From contig CALOAX010000001.1 in the NCBI GenBank assembly GCA_942491485.1, positions 62,001-126,000 on the forward strand: DNA of 64,000 nt. The letters run 5' to 3'. Under the pieces are notes generated by a model. The model searched no databases. It saw nothing but the letters and a program-made list of their open reading frames with translations, and was not told the origin of the DNA. How positions within the stretch are numbered: the first letter of the stretch is position 1; the number at the start of each line of letters is the position of its first letter. Source of the DNA: Desulfoluna sp942491485 (GTDB lineage Bacteria; Desulfobacterota; Desulfobacteria; Desulfobacterales; Desulfolunaceae). This document shows positions 51,916 to 60,650 of this stretch, in pieces. A program made the translations under genes and the position numbers.

Positions 51916-52746
51916 GTCGCCCTCCTTTTTGGCGATATGAGAGATACAGGTATCGATATCGGGCATGGTCCCGGTGACCAGGCCGAGTTCTATGGCTTCG
52001 GCGGTAAGGAACACCTTCGCCTGCATGGCGTCAATGGCCTTTGCCGTTAGACCCTGGTTTGCGGCCACGGAGTCGCGAAAAATGGCGTAGGTGTCGCTGG
52101 CCTGCCCCTGAAGGTAGGCAAGGGCCTTTTCATCCAGGGGAGTGTCAGGGTTAGGGGTGGCTTTGTAACCATCGGCCGGGGCGGTGATGTAGGTCTCGCC
52201 CAGGCCTCTCTGTTCGTTCCAGCCACTCCAATCGGTGTGATGCATTCGAACCCCAATGGAACCGTGCATGGCGGTGGCCGGGGCCCAGGACTCCAGGGCG
52301 GTGGATTTGATCCACTCGGCAGCGCTGGTGGCCTGTCCGTCCACCCAGGCGTAGAGGGGCCTGGAGATGCTGGAGAGGTAGTCCACAAGTTCCAAACAGC
52401 CGTCCACAGTTCCGCCGGGGGAGTCGATGTCCAAAAGAATCGCCCGCACGCCTGGAGTCACGAGGGCCTTCTCAACCTGCTGGCGGATGCCGAGGTAGCC
52501 GGAGAAGGTGAGGCCGGAATAGAACGAGGTCCAGCCGTGATCCTTAGCCAGGGCACTCTTCACGGGGATGATGGCCACCCCCTGCTTCACAACCGTGTCA
52601 GGGATCTTGTCCGAAGCTTTTGAGCGAACGGAAAAAAGATCGCTGCCGGTGGGCATGGCGTCAATGGTGGCGGCAATGGAGGCCAGGGCATCGTCAGTGA
52701 TGGCCCAGGGCTGTGCCAAATAGGCGTTGGCTTTACTCTTCTTCAT
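51421..52746 (-). CDS. S49-family head maturation protease with C-terminal scaffold (lambda gpC-like)
   Basis: 441 residues from ATG 52746 (GGAGACCGCCA upstream; 14-bp overlap with portal). The N-terminal 270 residues are an SppA-type serine protease: VRAILLDIDSPGGTVDGCLE, then the nucleophile region in WVDGQATSAAEWIKSTALES with catalytic Ser and a later Lys. A scaffold-like part follows residue 278 (helical, Glu/Gln rich), with a Gly-rich patch near the end. It processes head proteins and portal during capsid maturation. An internal start at 51915 could yield the scaffold alone. Confidence 0.9.
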   Translation of the reverse strand: MKKSKANAYLAQPWAITDDALASIAATIDAMPTGSDLFSVRSKASDKIPDTVVKQGVAIIPVKSALAKDHGWTSFYSGLTFSGYLGIRQQVEKALVTPGVRAILLDIDSPGGTVDGCLELVDYLSSISRPLYAWVDGQATSAAEWIKSTALESWAPATAMHGSIGVRMHHTDWSGWNEQRGLGETYITAPADGYKATPNPDTPLDEKALAYLQGQASDTYAIFRDSVAANQGLTAKAIDAMQAKVFLTAEAIELGLVTGTMPDIDTCISHIAKKEGDMDKNTLKAEHPELYKQVVQEGVDQATAITEASIKDAVANAISLMGVVGGEQLAAKVKVMVETNMTAEQAQALGVVAATPEQPPGEEETPAAEANVSQKILDALKALTPGSLDGGGGDGGGGQDFDALVSTHMAANADCTKSAAMQAVAKAHPEAHSAWLKKQQK

Positions 52747-54226
52747 TGGCGGTCTCCTGGGCTGGCATCTGAGCGGCGGCCAGTTTCTTTTCCCTGGCTC
52801 GCTGCTTGATATTTTCGTCCCATTCACCGTCGTACTCGGCGGCCACTTGGGAAAGGGTCATGATGTTGTTGTTCATGGCTGTAACAGCGGCCTCGATCTC
52901 CTTTTTTGGGTCGACGTGACCACGCTTTTGAGGTCGCCAGCTGGCCATGGTGTAGAGCTGTCTTGCTTCGTAAAAGTCGGGGCTTCCCTTGGGGATCTGG
53001 ACAATGCCGCGCAGATACGCTTCCTCCTGTACGAGGTTCCAGCAGGGCTGGGAAAAATGTCCCACCAGCCACTTCTGGTAAAGGGAGAAGACCCGCCAAG
53101 CCTCCAGCAGAGCAGCCCGGGCGGAGGCGAAGTTGGTTTTAGAAAAGTCCTTGGCGATGACTTCGTAGGGGATGCCCATGGCTGCGCCAGCAGAGCGGAG
53201 AAGGCGCTCGGTGAAGATGGCGAAAGAATCGTTAGGCCGCTCGTTTTTCAAGACGTGGGGCCTCTGGCCGTAGCCGCCGTATGCCACCTGACCGGGGACC
53301 ATCTCCTGGTAGTTATCTTTCTTATTGAGAAAGTCCTCACTACGCATGCCGGCCGCCATGGCCTCCGGCAGAGTGGTTTCGATGAAGACCGGAAAGCTGG
53401 CAGCAACGATGGCGCCGATGAGCTCGAAGTCGTAATAATCGCCGAGATCTTTGAAAAGCTTAAGAGCAGGAGCCAAGGGCGAGACCCCGCGCACCTGCTC
53501 GTCAAACTTCTGAACAAACCCGTGGAGCATGGCCGGGCGGTGGGCAAGCCAGGCAGGAATGGATTTAAAAGAGGCAGACGCGGCGGCTGTGGTGGCAGCA
53601 GCGTTGTTTTCTCTGGCGTAGAAGTGGGTGGGGTTGCCGCGTCTGCCGAGCTTGATGCCATCATGGATGGTTTTATCGCTGATCTTATCGGGCGGGGTCT
53701 GGATCCGCTCCGGGTCGATGGTCTGGATGGCAAGGGAAAAGAGTCGGTGGGGCTCGTCGAGCATCACCGGCTGCCGGAAGAACTCGCCCTTCATCAGAAG
53801 GTTGTAGACGGAGAGGAGCTCCAGCTCCCAGAACTGCAGGCGGCCCTTGGCGTCGGCCTCTTTCGTCCAGAGGTTCCAGGCCAGTTCCTGCTGGCGCTGG
53901 AAAGTGCTGGTGGTCTCAGAGTCCCAGCCGAGAATTTCAGAAGGAGGGGCGGACTGAGGCGTGAGGCCCGTGCCCACAATACCTACGGCCATGGAATCCA
54001 CGGCGGAAGCGGCGTTGGGGTCATTGATGGCGACGTCAACAGCGCGATCCGTTAAGGTTTCGCGCTCCAGGCGTTCGGACATCTTGTTGATCTTCTTCAC
54101 AACCCATTTGTTCATGGCACCCTGGCGGGTGGCAGCTGCATGGCGCACTTTGCCTGTGGTGCCGGAGCCGGAGACCGGGCGAAGATACGAAAGGGATTTG
54201 GAGAGGCTCTGGTGGTAATCGTTCAT
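52733..54226 (-). CDS. Portal protein (lambda gpB family)
   Basis: 497 residues. Conserved blocks: LTDRAVDVAINDPNAASAVD followed by SMAVGIVGTGLTPQ, VHGF-like GFVQKFDEQVRGVSPLAPAL, LIGAIVAASFPVFIETTLPE, and IPYEVIAKDFSKTNFASARA (the family S-N-FSSAR motif). It makes the dodecameric DNA entry ring at one capsid vertex and is probably trimmed by the S49 protease. It overlaps gpW upstream (ATGA) and the protease downstream. Confidence 0.93.
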   Translation of the reverse strand: MNDYHQSLSKSLSYLRPVSGSGTTGKVRHAAATRQGAMNKWVVKKINKMSERLERETLTDRAVDVAINDPNAASAVDSMAVGIVGTGLTPQSAPPSEILGWDSETTSTFQRQQELAWNLWTKEADAKGRLQFWELELLSVYNLLMKGEFFRQPVMLDEPHRLFSLAIQTIDPERIQTPPDKISDKTIHDGIKLGRRGNPTHFYARENNAAATTAAASASFKSIPAWLAHRPAMLHGFVQKFDEQVRGVSPLAPALKLFKDLGDYYDFELIGAIVAASFPVFIETTLPEAMAAGMRSEDFLNKKDNYQEMVPGQVAYGGYGQRPHVLKNERPNDSFAIFTERLLRSAGAAMGIPYEVIAKDFSKTNFASARAALLEAWRVFSLYQKWLVGHFSQPCWNLVQEEAYLRGIVQIPKGSPDFYEARQLYTMASWRPQKRGHVDPKKEIEAAVTAMNNNIMTLSQVAAEYDGEWDENIKQRAREKKLAAAQMPAQETANEEE

Positions 54227-54453
54227 CGCGAGACCACCCCCTGGTTAAGTATCAGGCCGGGGGAGCTGCCCAGAAGGGCGTTGCGCTCGGACTCCATCCA
54301 TTTCAGGGTGCGTCGGATCGCTTCGGGATCGGCGTTTTTTATGGTCTCGCCGTCGATCACGATCTCCTGGCCCATAGAAATAGCCAAGAGCGCCTGCTTA
54401 AAGGAGGCGATCTGAGCGTTGAGCTCGTCTAATGTGAAGAGTGGTTGTCCCAT
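54223..54453 (-). CDS. gpW-like head completion protein (DUF6148-type)
   Basis: 76 residues: FTLDELNAQIASFKQALLAI, GQEIVIDGETIKNADPEAIR, LKWMESERNAL. Size, helix-hairpin-helix pattern and position upstream of portal match gpW. Its RBS is weak (CCCTCTTTCC before ATG). This suggests that the insertion of an opposite-strand gene upstream separated it from its original translational partner. Confidence 0.82.
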   Translation of the reverse strand: MGQPLFTLDELNAQIASFKQALLAISMGQEIVIDGETIKNADPEAIRRTLKWMESERNALLGSSPGLILNQGVVSR

Positions 54454-54733
54454 GGAAAGAGGGATAACTTAAATAAGGAGGGGTGTCGTGCAAACTATGG
54501 AAAGTATGGAAACTGTGGAAAGTATGGAAAATTTATTGTGATAAACATGGGGAAATGGTTTCTTGGGCGTTTTAGAAATCGCAGGGGCGGATACGGCGAG
54601 TTAAAAACATACTTGCAATTATATACTTGTAAGCATTAGTATTTCTTTGTTTGATTCCCGAGATAGGTTGTCCGTAAATACCAACCTACTGAACCTGCAC
54701 AAGAAACGAAGAGGACAATATAGGTGATTTCTA

Positions 54734-55339
54734 ATGTTGGATTTTAAGGAACAGTTGAAAAGACAGATTGGTTTCCTTCAACGATCTTGCATTTCGTTTG
54801 ACCAAGGCTACCTCGACGAAGGCGTTCGCATCGCTACCACAATACGTGTTTTGATGCATGACACGAGAGCTTCTACATCTTTATTGAGCCACTTAAAGAG
54901 TTTAAATATCAATATTTATTCGACTATTGGGGATAAAGACCTATCTGAAATTACAGGCTTATTTGGGGGGTTATACGGCCTTGCAAATGGCCCTCAAGGG
55001 TCTCGCTTTGTACCCATGTGCCATATATCTGAGAATCATGAATATGAGTATGTAAATTTAGACACTTGGATTAATCAAATAATTAATCTGACATCTCCAA
55101 AAGTATCCCGAAGGGATGTGTATTTAGGTGCTGCCAATAAAGAAGGTGGGGCACATGTCGATGATAAATTATCGCCTAAATATGAATCTACGTTTTATAA
55201 AGGGGGAATATACGATAGTAGAATAATTAATGGAGAAGAAACACGTGTTCCAATTGAGTATATTCAGCTGGTTATATTGAGGCAGATGGCCCATGAGTTA
55301 CTTATTAGTGATGAATTGATTAATTTGATTAACCCATAA
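54734..55339 (+). CDS. Uncharacterised cargo (moron) protein on the opposite strand
   Basis: 201 residues. It is the only plus-strand gene among the phage head and packaging genes, and is visibly AT-richer than its neighbours with codons such as ATA, AAT and TTA. Segments: KRQIGFLQRSCISFDQGYLD, EGVRIATTIRVLMHDTRAST, SLLSHLKSLN, and LVILRQMAHELLISDELINL at the C-terminus. It is soluble, with no signal or membrane helix. I recall proteins with this RIATTIRVLxHDT pattern as unnamed accessory genes. The function is unknown; host-protective or superinfection-exclusion activity is possible but inferred only from location. The upstream gap (54454-54733) holds short GGAAAGTAT repeats and probably its promoter. 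Confidence 0.8.
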   Translation: MLDFKEQLKRQIGFLQRSCISFDQGYLDEGVRIATTIRVLMHDTRASTSLLSHLKSLNINIYSTIGDKDLSEITGLFGGLYGLANGPQGSRFVPMCHISENHEYEYVNLDTWINQIINLTSPKVSRRDVYLGAANKEGGAHVDDKLSPKYESTFYKGGIYDSRIINGEETRVPIEYIQLVILRQMAHELLISDELINLINP

Positions 55340-55455
55340 ATTTGGAAATCAAGAACCATTATTTCGGATCTTCGCCTCCTCCACCTACGCATCCAGGCGC
55401 AACACCCAATCACCGCTCCACTTCCATCTAATTTATCCTTGTGTACATTGGGGAT

Positions 55456-55482
55456 TCAGGCGTTCGTGTTTTGAACGCCTGA
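55456..55482. terminator. Hairpin between convergent cargo gene and HTH gene
   Basis: A perfect 10-bp stem (tcaggcgttc / gaacgcctga) has a 7-nt loop. Weak T content follows on the minus strand. Its position fits a terminator for the cargo gene. Confidence 0.5.
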
Positions 55483-55495
55483 TTAACAATCCTGT

Positions 55496-55738
55496 TTAAT
55501 CTTCAATTGCGCAGGCATCGGCTGTGCATTCGTTTGAATAGGCCTTCAGATCTGCCTCATACACGCGATACCCCTTTTTGGCCCCTACCTTCGTGCGCGG
55601 TAATTTGCCGCTGTTGATGAGGTTGTAGACATTGCTTACACTGCACTCCAGGCGTTGGGCCACCACGCTGATGGGCAGGGCACGGCCTTTATCGGGGTCG
55701 AGGGGGCGGTTTCGTTCGTAGATCGCTGCGTGTGCCAT
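55496..55738 (-). CDS. Small HTH DNA-binding protein (excisionase-like HTH_17)
   Basis: 80 residues from ATG 55738; AGGAGATGATCCCC upstream favours this over 55747. The winged helix pattern ALPISVVAQRLECSVSNVYN, then LINSGKLPRTKVGAKKGYRV, then YEADLKAY is that of MerR/excisionase-like domains. It lies directly after the large terminase gene (four-base region). It may regulate late genes or assist DNA packaging. Confidence 0.82.
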   Translation of the reverse strand: MAHAAIYERNRPLDPDKGRALPISVVAQRLECSVSNVYNLINSGKLPRTKVGAKKGYRVYEADLKAYSNECTADACAIED

Positions 55739-55743
55739 GGGGA

Positions 55744-57735
55744 TCATCTCCTGTTAAACCATGAGGGGCGGTTTCGTGCTGATCGTGCGTTGTCGTCGTT
55801 TCGGGTGGCAGGTTTGGTTTTCACTTCCTCTGCCTGGTCAGGCTTCGGCCAGTTTCGGACGCCGTAGTAGTCGTATGCGGCCAGGACGTAGACGGAGCAG
55901 TCAAACCCGTGGTTGTCCACGCCCTCGGGGCAGTCCCAGAGGCCGGTGGCCTCGTCGATGTATTCGACCACCATCATGTTGCACCAGTGGTCGGTGGTCT
56001 CGAAGTGATAGTTCCACGAGCCGGGGTCCCCGGAGTTGATCTTGAGCTTGGTGTAGAGCTTGTTTTTGTAGTAGTTGGTGTCGAGCTTCGCCAGCTGGAG
56101 GCCTCCTGGAAGGGCCTTTTTGCTGCTCGGGTAGAACTCAAGGTTCGTGAATCTGATGGGAGAGGACTGATGCTGCTCTCCCTTGATGGGCAGGACCTTG
56201 CCCCGGTGCTTGATGCACCAGTCGTACACCTCGGAGGTCCGGTGGCCTTGAGAGTCGATGAATCCGAAGGGGACGTGGTAGAGGTTGCCCTCCACGTCTC
56301 GGTATTCGTAGTCCCATAGGACCTCCTCCAGCCCTTTAAACGAATCCACGAACCCCGCCTTCACCTGCCAGCCCGTGCCGGGCAGCCCGTAGCCGAACGC
56401 CCGGATCTCATACCAGAAGCCGTCGTCCTGGGTGTCCGCCCCGAAGAGGAGGCATGCCACCTCGCCACCGCCGGGGACCATACCGGACATGCGGTCGTCC
56501 TTCAGGTTCTTGATGAGGTCGGCCTTTTGTTCTCGCCTTTTCGGGATGTAAGGCATGGCGGCGTGGGCGTTCTGGAAATCCTTCGCCTCATCAATGTCGG
56601 AAAGACCACGGATAAAGCATGCCGCGGCCTCGCTCATGGAGACGAAGTACGTCACCCAGCTTGGCAGATGAAAAGCGATGTGGCCGGGGCGGAAGGATTC
56701 CAGGTACCGGAAGAGCTCCAGGGGTTTCTCTTTAGATCCCTCGGCGGGGATGGAACGCCACTCCCCGTCTTTCTGGGCCGCGTCGCGTTTGGCGTCGTCC
56801 CAAAGGGAATCGCAGTGGGCGCACTGGTACCGGGCAAGGCGTTCGTTCTCGATCTCGGAGGGGTCAGCCTTGGATCCGCCTTCCCAGAGGATATTCTCAA
56901 ACACCATCACCTGGTGACGACCGCAGTCCGGACACTTGGAGTGGTATGCAAACCGGACATCGGCGGCCTTGAACTCCTGGTAGATATTTCCCGCCTCTAC
57001 CGTGGGGGTGGAGATCTTGAAGAGCTTGGACATCATCAACTTCCGGAAGGTGATGAGGCGCTTTCGGAAGAGGTTCAGGGGGGAGGTTTCCTTGTTCTTG
57101 CCGGGATCCCAGCCGGGCTTGTCGATTTCGTCGGCCAGGCCGTAGCGGATGGGCTTGTTCGCCATGCGGGAAGAGGAACTGGCCCAACTGAGGTACACGG
57201 CGATGTGGGCCAGGTTGATGCGCATGGCGCTCTCGTCATCCTGTTTCCCTGTGAGGTGGCGGGAGAGCCGGGGCGTGGACTTGAACATAGGCAGCAGCCG
57301 GTCTTTCGAGTTCTCCTTTGCGGTGGTCTCGTCGCAGAAGGCGGCCATGACGTCGCCGGGTTCGCAGTCGGTGACCTTGCCGATCCAGTTGAAAGCACTC
57401 TCGGAGACTCCGGACTGGGGCCCCTTCATGGCATCGACCTCACGGACCGAAGGGAAGTCAAGGGAGTCCATGATCCCGACGAGATACGGGGTCAGGGCGT
57501 TTCGCCAGCTGCCGGGGAGCGGGCCCTTGGTGATGGTGCGGTACTTTTCGGACCACTCCGAGACGGTCATGTAGGCCTCGTGGCGGTAGACCTTGCGCTC
57601 CCCTTGGGAAAACCGGAACTCAAAACTGCCGGGCTGGACCTTCAGCTCCTCGAGGAGCTCCGGAGGCATCCACGCCGGCGGCGAGGAGAGGTCCAAGGTG
57701 GGAAGGGGGGTGGACACATCAAAAAAATCAGACAT
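55744..57735 (-). CDS. Terminase large subunit (lambda gpA family)
   Basis: 663 residues. gpA-family blocks: EKYRTITKGPLPGSWRNALT, PYLVGIMDSLDFPSVREVDA, then MKGPQSGVSESAFNWIGKVT, the ATPase Walker A-like region. The ATPase Asp-Glu is in YGLADEIDKPG. A zinc-like pair CPDCGRH and YQCAHCDSLW is seen mid-protein. The nuclease part contains CLLFGADTQDDGFWYEIRAF and FIDSQGHRTSEVYDW with metal-binding Asp residues. It cuts and packages concatemeric DNA with the small subunit, implying cos-type packaging. It overlaps the small terminase gene by 8 bp. Confidence 0.94.
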   Translation of the reverse strand: MSDFFDVSTPLPTLDLSSPPAWMPPELLEELKVQPGSFEFRFSQGERKVYRHEAYMTVSEWSEKYRTITKGPLPGSWRNALTPYLVGIMDSLDFPSVREVDAMKGPQSGVSESAFNWIGKVTDCEPGDVMAAFCDETTAKENSKDRLLPMFKSTPRLSRHLTGKQDDESAMRINLAHIAVYLSWASSSSRMANKPIRYGLADEIDKPGWDPGKNKETSPLNLFRKRLITFRKLMMSKLFKISTPTVEAGNIYQEFKAADVRFAYHSKCPDCGRHQVMVFENILWEGGSKADPSEIENERLARYQCAHCDSLWDDAKRDAAQKDGEWRSIPAEGSKEKPLELFRYLESFRPGHIAFHLPSWVTYFVSMSEAAACFIRGLSDIDEAKDFQNAHAAMPYIPKRREQKADLIKNLKDDRMSGMVPGGGEVACLLFGADTQDDGFWYEIRAFGYGLPGTGWQVKAGFVDSFKGLEEVLWDYEYRDVEGNLYHVPFGFIDSQGHRTSEVYDWCIKHRGKVLPIKGEQHQSSPIRFTNLEFYPSSKKALPGGLQLAKLDTNYYKNKLYTKLKINSGDPGSWNYHFETTDHWCNMMVVEYIDEATGLWDCPEGVDNHGFDCSVYVLAAYDYYGVRNWPKPDQAEEVKTKPATRNDDNARSARNRPSWFNRR

Positions 57736-58267
57736 CGGTTTCGTCCTCCAGCACCATCACCTGGAACTGGTCCAGGGTGGCGAAACGGTTGAGACCCTCG
57801 TTCAATCCGACATCCAGTGCGGCGGTGAAGGCATCCATCTTGCGGGGGTCGCCTCCCACCAATGCGATCCACTCGGCGGCGTGGCTGCGGAAGTGATGCC
57901 GAAGAGAGGTATCCAGCACCACAGCGCGGGAGGCCATCTCCCGGGCAAAATCGGCACGGGGGAGGTATTTTTTCTCCATAACGCTCAGTTCCAGCTCCAA
58001 CTTTTTGCGCTGGGCGCGGAGCTTCAGAACCTCTTCGTTGGATTTCTCCGCCTGGTCCTTGGCATGGGCTTCCCCGGCGTCAGCCCCCGCCTTGCGCTTG
58101 AGGTAAGCCCGAGCGTAGGCATTGAGATCCGTGATGAGGAGGGTCTTGTCCTCCTTCAGGGCAGGGAAACCCGCCTTGACGGCATCGTAAAATTTTGTCT
58201 TGGCAACATCCCAGCCCTCATCCTGAAGGTATGTCAGGGCGGCGGGTCGTTTCATGCGGTCGGTCAT
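57728..58267 (-). CDS. Terminase small subunit
   Basis: 179 residues from ATG 58267 (GGAGGTTACAG upstream). The N-terminal winged HTH (RPAALTYLQDEGWDVAKTKF) is followed by a Lys/Glu-rich helix (KLRAQRKKLELELSVMEKKY) and RADFAREMASRAVVLDTSLR, as in Nu1-like/DUF1441 small terminases. It would bind the cos region and load the large subunit. It overlaps the DnaB helicase gene by four bases. Confidence 0.85.
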   Translation of the reverse strand: MTDRMKRPAALTYLQDEGWDVAKTKFYDAVKAGFPALKEDKTLLITDLNAYARAYLKRKAGADAGEAHAKDQAEKSNEEVLKLRAQRKKLELELSVMEKKYLPRADFAREMASRAVVLDTSLRHHFRSHAAEWIALVGGDPRKMDAFTAALDVGLNEGLNRFATLDQFQVMVLEDETDV

Positions 58268-59550
58268 CTGTAACCTCCAAAATCCGGGGCGTCGTAATAG
58301 CGCATAAACTGCTCACTCCAAGCCAGTGTAAAGTCACCTGTGGGGCCGTTTCGGTTTTTTGCGACGATGAGGGAGGCCGCCGTGGGGGACGTTTGGGTGT
58401 CGTAAACGTAGGGGCGAAAGGGGAAGAGCACCATGTCGGCATCCTGCTCGATGGAACCGGAGTCGCGCAGGTCGGAGAGCTTGGGGACCTTGTCCAACCG
58501 TTCCTCCAGCTTTCGGTTGAGCTGGGAAAGGCAGATTATTGGGATATTGAGTGACTTGGCGAGGCCCTTCAGCCGCTTGGTGATGTTGGACATCGCTGCC
58601 TGATCGCCCGAGTCCCAATCCCCCAGGAGCTGGAGGTAATCCAGAGCGATCCAGCGAATGCCGCGGAGGCGGTGGTATTTTCGGGCCGTCACCTCGATTT
58701 CGGCAATCGTGATGCCTGATGTGTCTTCGATGTAGAGGGGCATGGCGGCCACGGCGTCGGCAGCCTGGTGAATATCCGGCCACCATCCATCTTGGACCTT
58801 GCCATGGCGGAAAATGCTCGATTCGATGTTTCCGACGTCGGAGAGAAGGCGGTTGCCGAGCTGGACGTCACTCATCTCCGTGCTGAAGATCAGCCCCGCC
58901 TCACCTCGGTGCCCAAGGTCTCTACCGATGTTGAGCATCAGGGAGGTCTTGCCCATGGACGGGCGGCCGGCGAGGATGATCAAATCTGTGGGGTGAAGGC
59001 CACCCATCACCCTGTCGAAGTTCTGCAGGCCTGTTGGAAGGCCGGGAGGGCCTTCGGCTGCCGTCGTTTCCTCCAGACGCTGGACACATTGCGCCGCGAT
59101 GGTCGCCATGGAGGTGTCTTTCTTCGTGGTGTTCCCCAGGGGAATGTCCTGCAACTGAGCGATGACGGAATTTAGGTCGGCCCCATCGTCGCACATCTGG
59201 ACGGCCTGCAACGCCAAGAGCTTCAGCTGGCGTCTCTGGGCCCCCTGACGGACGATCTCGGCATGGCGGACGATGTTGGTCGAGATAGGCACGACGTCAA
59301 GGAACCGCGAGACCGTCGACATCTGAACATCCCCCACCAGCCGATGGGCGACAGTCACCACGTCGGCCTCTTCCCCCGCTGCGATCATCCCGGCCATAGC
59401 TGTGAACATCAGGCGAGACTCACGCCCGTAAAATTCCTCGGGCCGCAGGTCGATCTCGTGCAGCTGCTCGTTGTCGTTGAGGATGGAGGAGATAACCGAC
59501 TCCTCGGCTGCGATCTGATCGGGGGTGATGGGGGCGACAGTGGTCTTCAT
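58264..59550 (-). CDS. dnaB: Replicative DnaB-type helicase
   Basis: 428 residues. The N-terminal DnaB domain (AEESVISSILNDNEQLHEID) is followed by the RecA-like domain with Walker A in AGRPSMGKTSLMLNI, Walker B in IRWIALDYLQLLGD, LSQLNRKLEERLDKVPKLSD (H3/arginine finger region) and DMVLFPFRPYVYD. It unwinds DNA at the phage origin and is loaded by the adjacent initiator. It overlaps it by four bases. Confidence 0.95.
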   Translation of the reverse strand: MKTTVAPITPDQIAAEESVISSILNDNEQLHEIDLRPEEFYGRESRLMFTAMAGMIAAGEEADVVTVAHRLVGDVQMSTVSRFLDVVPISTNIVRHAEIVRQGAQRRQLKLLALQAVQMCDDGADLNSVIAQLQDIPLGNTTKKDTSMATIAAQCVQRLEETTAAEGPPGLPTGLQNFDRVMGGLHPTDLIILAGRPSMGKTSLMLNIGRDLGHRGEAGLIFSTEMSDVQLGNRLLSDVGNIESSIFRHGKVQDGWWPDIHQAADAVAAMPLYIEDTSGITIAEIEVTARKYHRLRGIRWIALDYLQLLGDWDSGDQAAMSNITKRLKGLAKSLNIPIICLSQLNRKLEERLDKVPKLSDLRDSGSIEQDADMVLFPFRPYVYDTQTSPTAASLIVAKNRNGPTGDFTLAWSEQFMRYYDAPDFGGYR

Positions 59551-60347
59551 CCGAGTCTCCTTCTGGAAACAGTGGAGACATCGGTGTTCACCTGAGGCTG
59601 AGAGCGAAGCGGCTGACGCTGGGCGTCATAGGCCGTGGCGATATTCTGGAACTTTGTCTCATCCGCGCCCTTTGCTTTTTTGCGGAGGCTGGACAGGGAG
59701 CGAACCTTGTCCAGCCAGAAGTCGTCTTTCTGAGCCCACAGGAGGACCTCCCGGATCTGTTCGAACGTAAACCCATCGAGCTTGATCAGCTTTGCCACGG
59801 TCTCTGCCCCACGTCGATAGAGGGATTCTGAAGGCTTGGGCGCCTTTGCGCCGTGGGTTTTGGCCTGATGCTGCTGGTATGCCGTGGCAAATTCTAAAAA
59901 GTTGTCGCTATATATATTCTCTTTCTCTCTTATAGGTAATTGTTCACTGGTTGTATCATCGGTTGTATCACTCGTTGTATTACCGGTTGTTCGTTGGTTG
60001 TTCGCCGGTTGTTCACCCTCTTCAAATTGAGTTTGGTAACGTTCATGATTTACAACCGATATCATACAGTAACGGTTGTTCACGTTTTTGGTTGTTATGA
60101 ATTTATCAGTGGCGAGGGTGTTTAACATGCGGGTCAATTTCAGCCGATCAACCCCCATTTCCATGGCCCATGATGAGACCACCACAGCGATGGAACCCAC
60201 AGGGATCTCATCGCCATAAAAATGGCTCACATACTTCAGCTCTTGGTTTTGCATGATGGATAACATCAACCCTCGGTACTCCAGACCACGGCTCCACGCC
60301 CTGGATCGGTCAATTTTGTACCAGACTTTGAAAAAACCCCGTTGCAT
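59547..60347 (-). CDS. Phage replication initiator (lambda O-like position)
   Basis: 266 residues from ATG 60347 (GGAGATGAACGC upstream). The N-terminal 110 residues contain a winged HTH similar to phage replisome organisers (SRGLEYRGLMLSIMQNQELK, SIAVVVSSWAMEMGVDRLKL, TRMLNTLATDKFITTKNVNN). An Asn/Thr/Asp-rich linker (QPANNQRTTGNTTSDTTDD) encoded by iterons follows. The C-terminal half (SESLYRRGAETVAKLIKLDG, QIREVLLWAQKDDFWLDKVR) would contact DnaB. In lambda the origin lies in gene O; the iterons suggest the same here. Confidence 0.8.
   Translation of the reverse strand: MQRGFFKVWYKIDRSRAWSRGLEYRGLMLSIMQNQELKYVSHFYGDEIPVGSIAVVVSSWAMEMGVDRLKLTRMLNTLATDKFITTKNVNNRYCMISVVNHERYQTQFEEGEQPANNQRTTGNTTSDTTDDTTSEQLPIREKENIYSDNFLEFATAYQQHQAKTHGAKAPKPSESLYRRGAETVAKLIKLDGFTFEQIREVLLWAQKDDFWLDKVRSLSSLRKKAKGADETKFQNIATAYDAQRQPLRSQPQVNTDVSTVSRRRLG
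59945..60014. repeat. Iteron cluster, candidate phage replication origin
   Basis: Six consecutive 11-12-bp units with core GGTTGT: cactggttgtat, catcggttgtat, cactcgttgtat, taccggttgttc, gttggttgttc and gccggttgttc. A seventh (aacggttgttc) lies at 60071. An AT-rich tract (59891-59940) borders them. This is the pattern of initiator-binding iterons plus a melting region, within the initiator gene. Confidence 0.7.
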
Positions 60348-60369
60348 GCGTTCATCTCCTGTGTGTGGT

Positions 60370-60395
60370 TGCCGGGGGCAACCCATTACCCCCGG
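60370..60395 (-). promoter_or_regulatory. GC-rich hairpin in the initiator leader
   Basis: An 8-bp perfect stem (gccggggg / cccccggc) has a 10-nt loop, 23 bp upstream of the initiator ATG. It may be an attenuator or translation regulator. The 303-bp gap 60348-60650 contains no gene; several good RBS-like GGGGAGGTG motifs lead only to stop codons. Confidence 0.5.
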
Positions 60396-60650
60396 CTGTC
60401 TTCGTACCCAATTTTGCCTGAAAACTATTTCTTCACCGCATCACCTCCCCTTGCTCTGTTTGACTTGTTAGTAATTAATGCAACCATTTTGACTACTTAG
60501 ATAACTTTTTCCGTTTTCCGCCCCGTTTTGAATTTTCTCTGTGGGCGAGACCCGGGCTGGCCGAAACCGCGGGAGGCCATCTTCTGGGGAGGACCCGCGG
60601 CCGGGTGTCGTGTCCCTTTGAAAGGCTGAAAGCCCCTAACGACAGGCTTT

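Noticed and set aside
52727..54055. 442-codon plus-strand ORF opposite the portal gene
   Set aside because: Antisense shadow. The portal frame has conserved motifs and overlapping partner genes.
54445..54639. 64-codon ORF before the cargo gene
   Set aside because: Encodes Gly/Tyr/Lys-rich repeat sequence derived from short GGAAAGTATG repeats, with no RBS.
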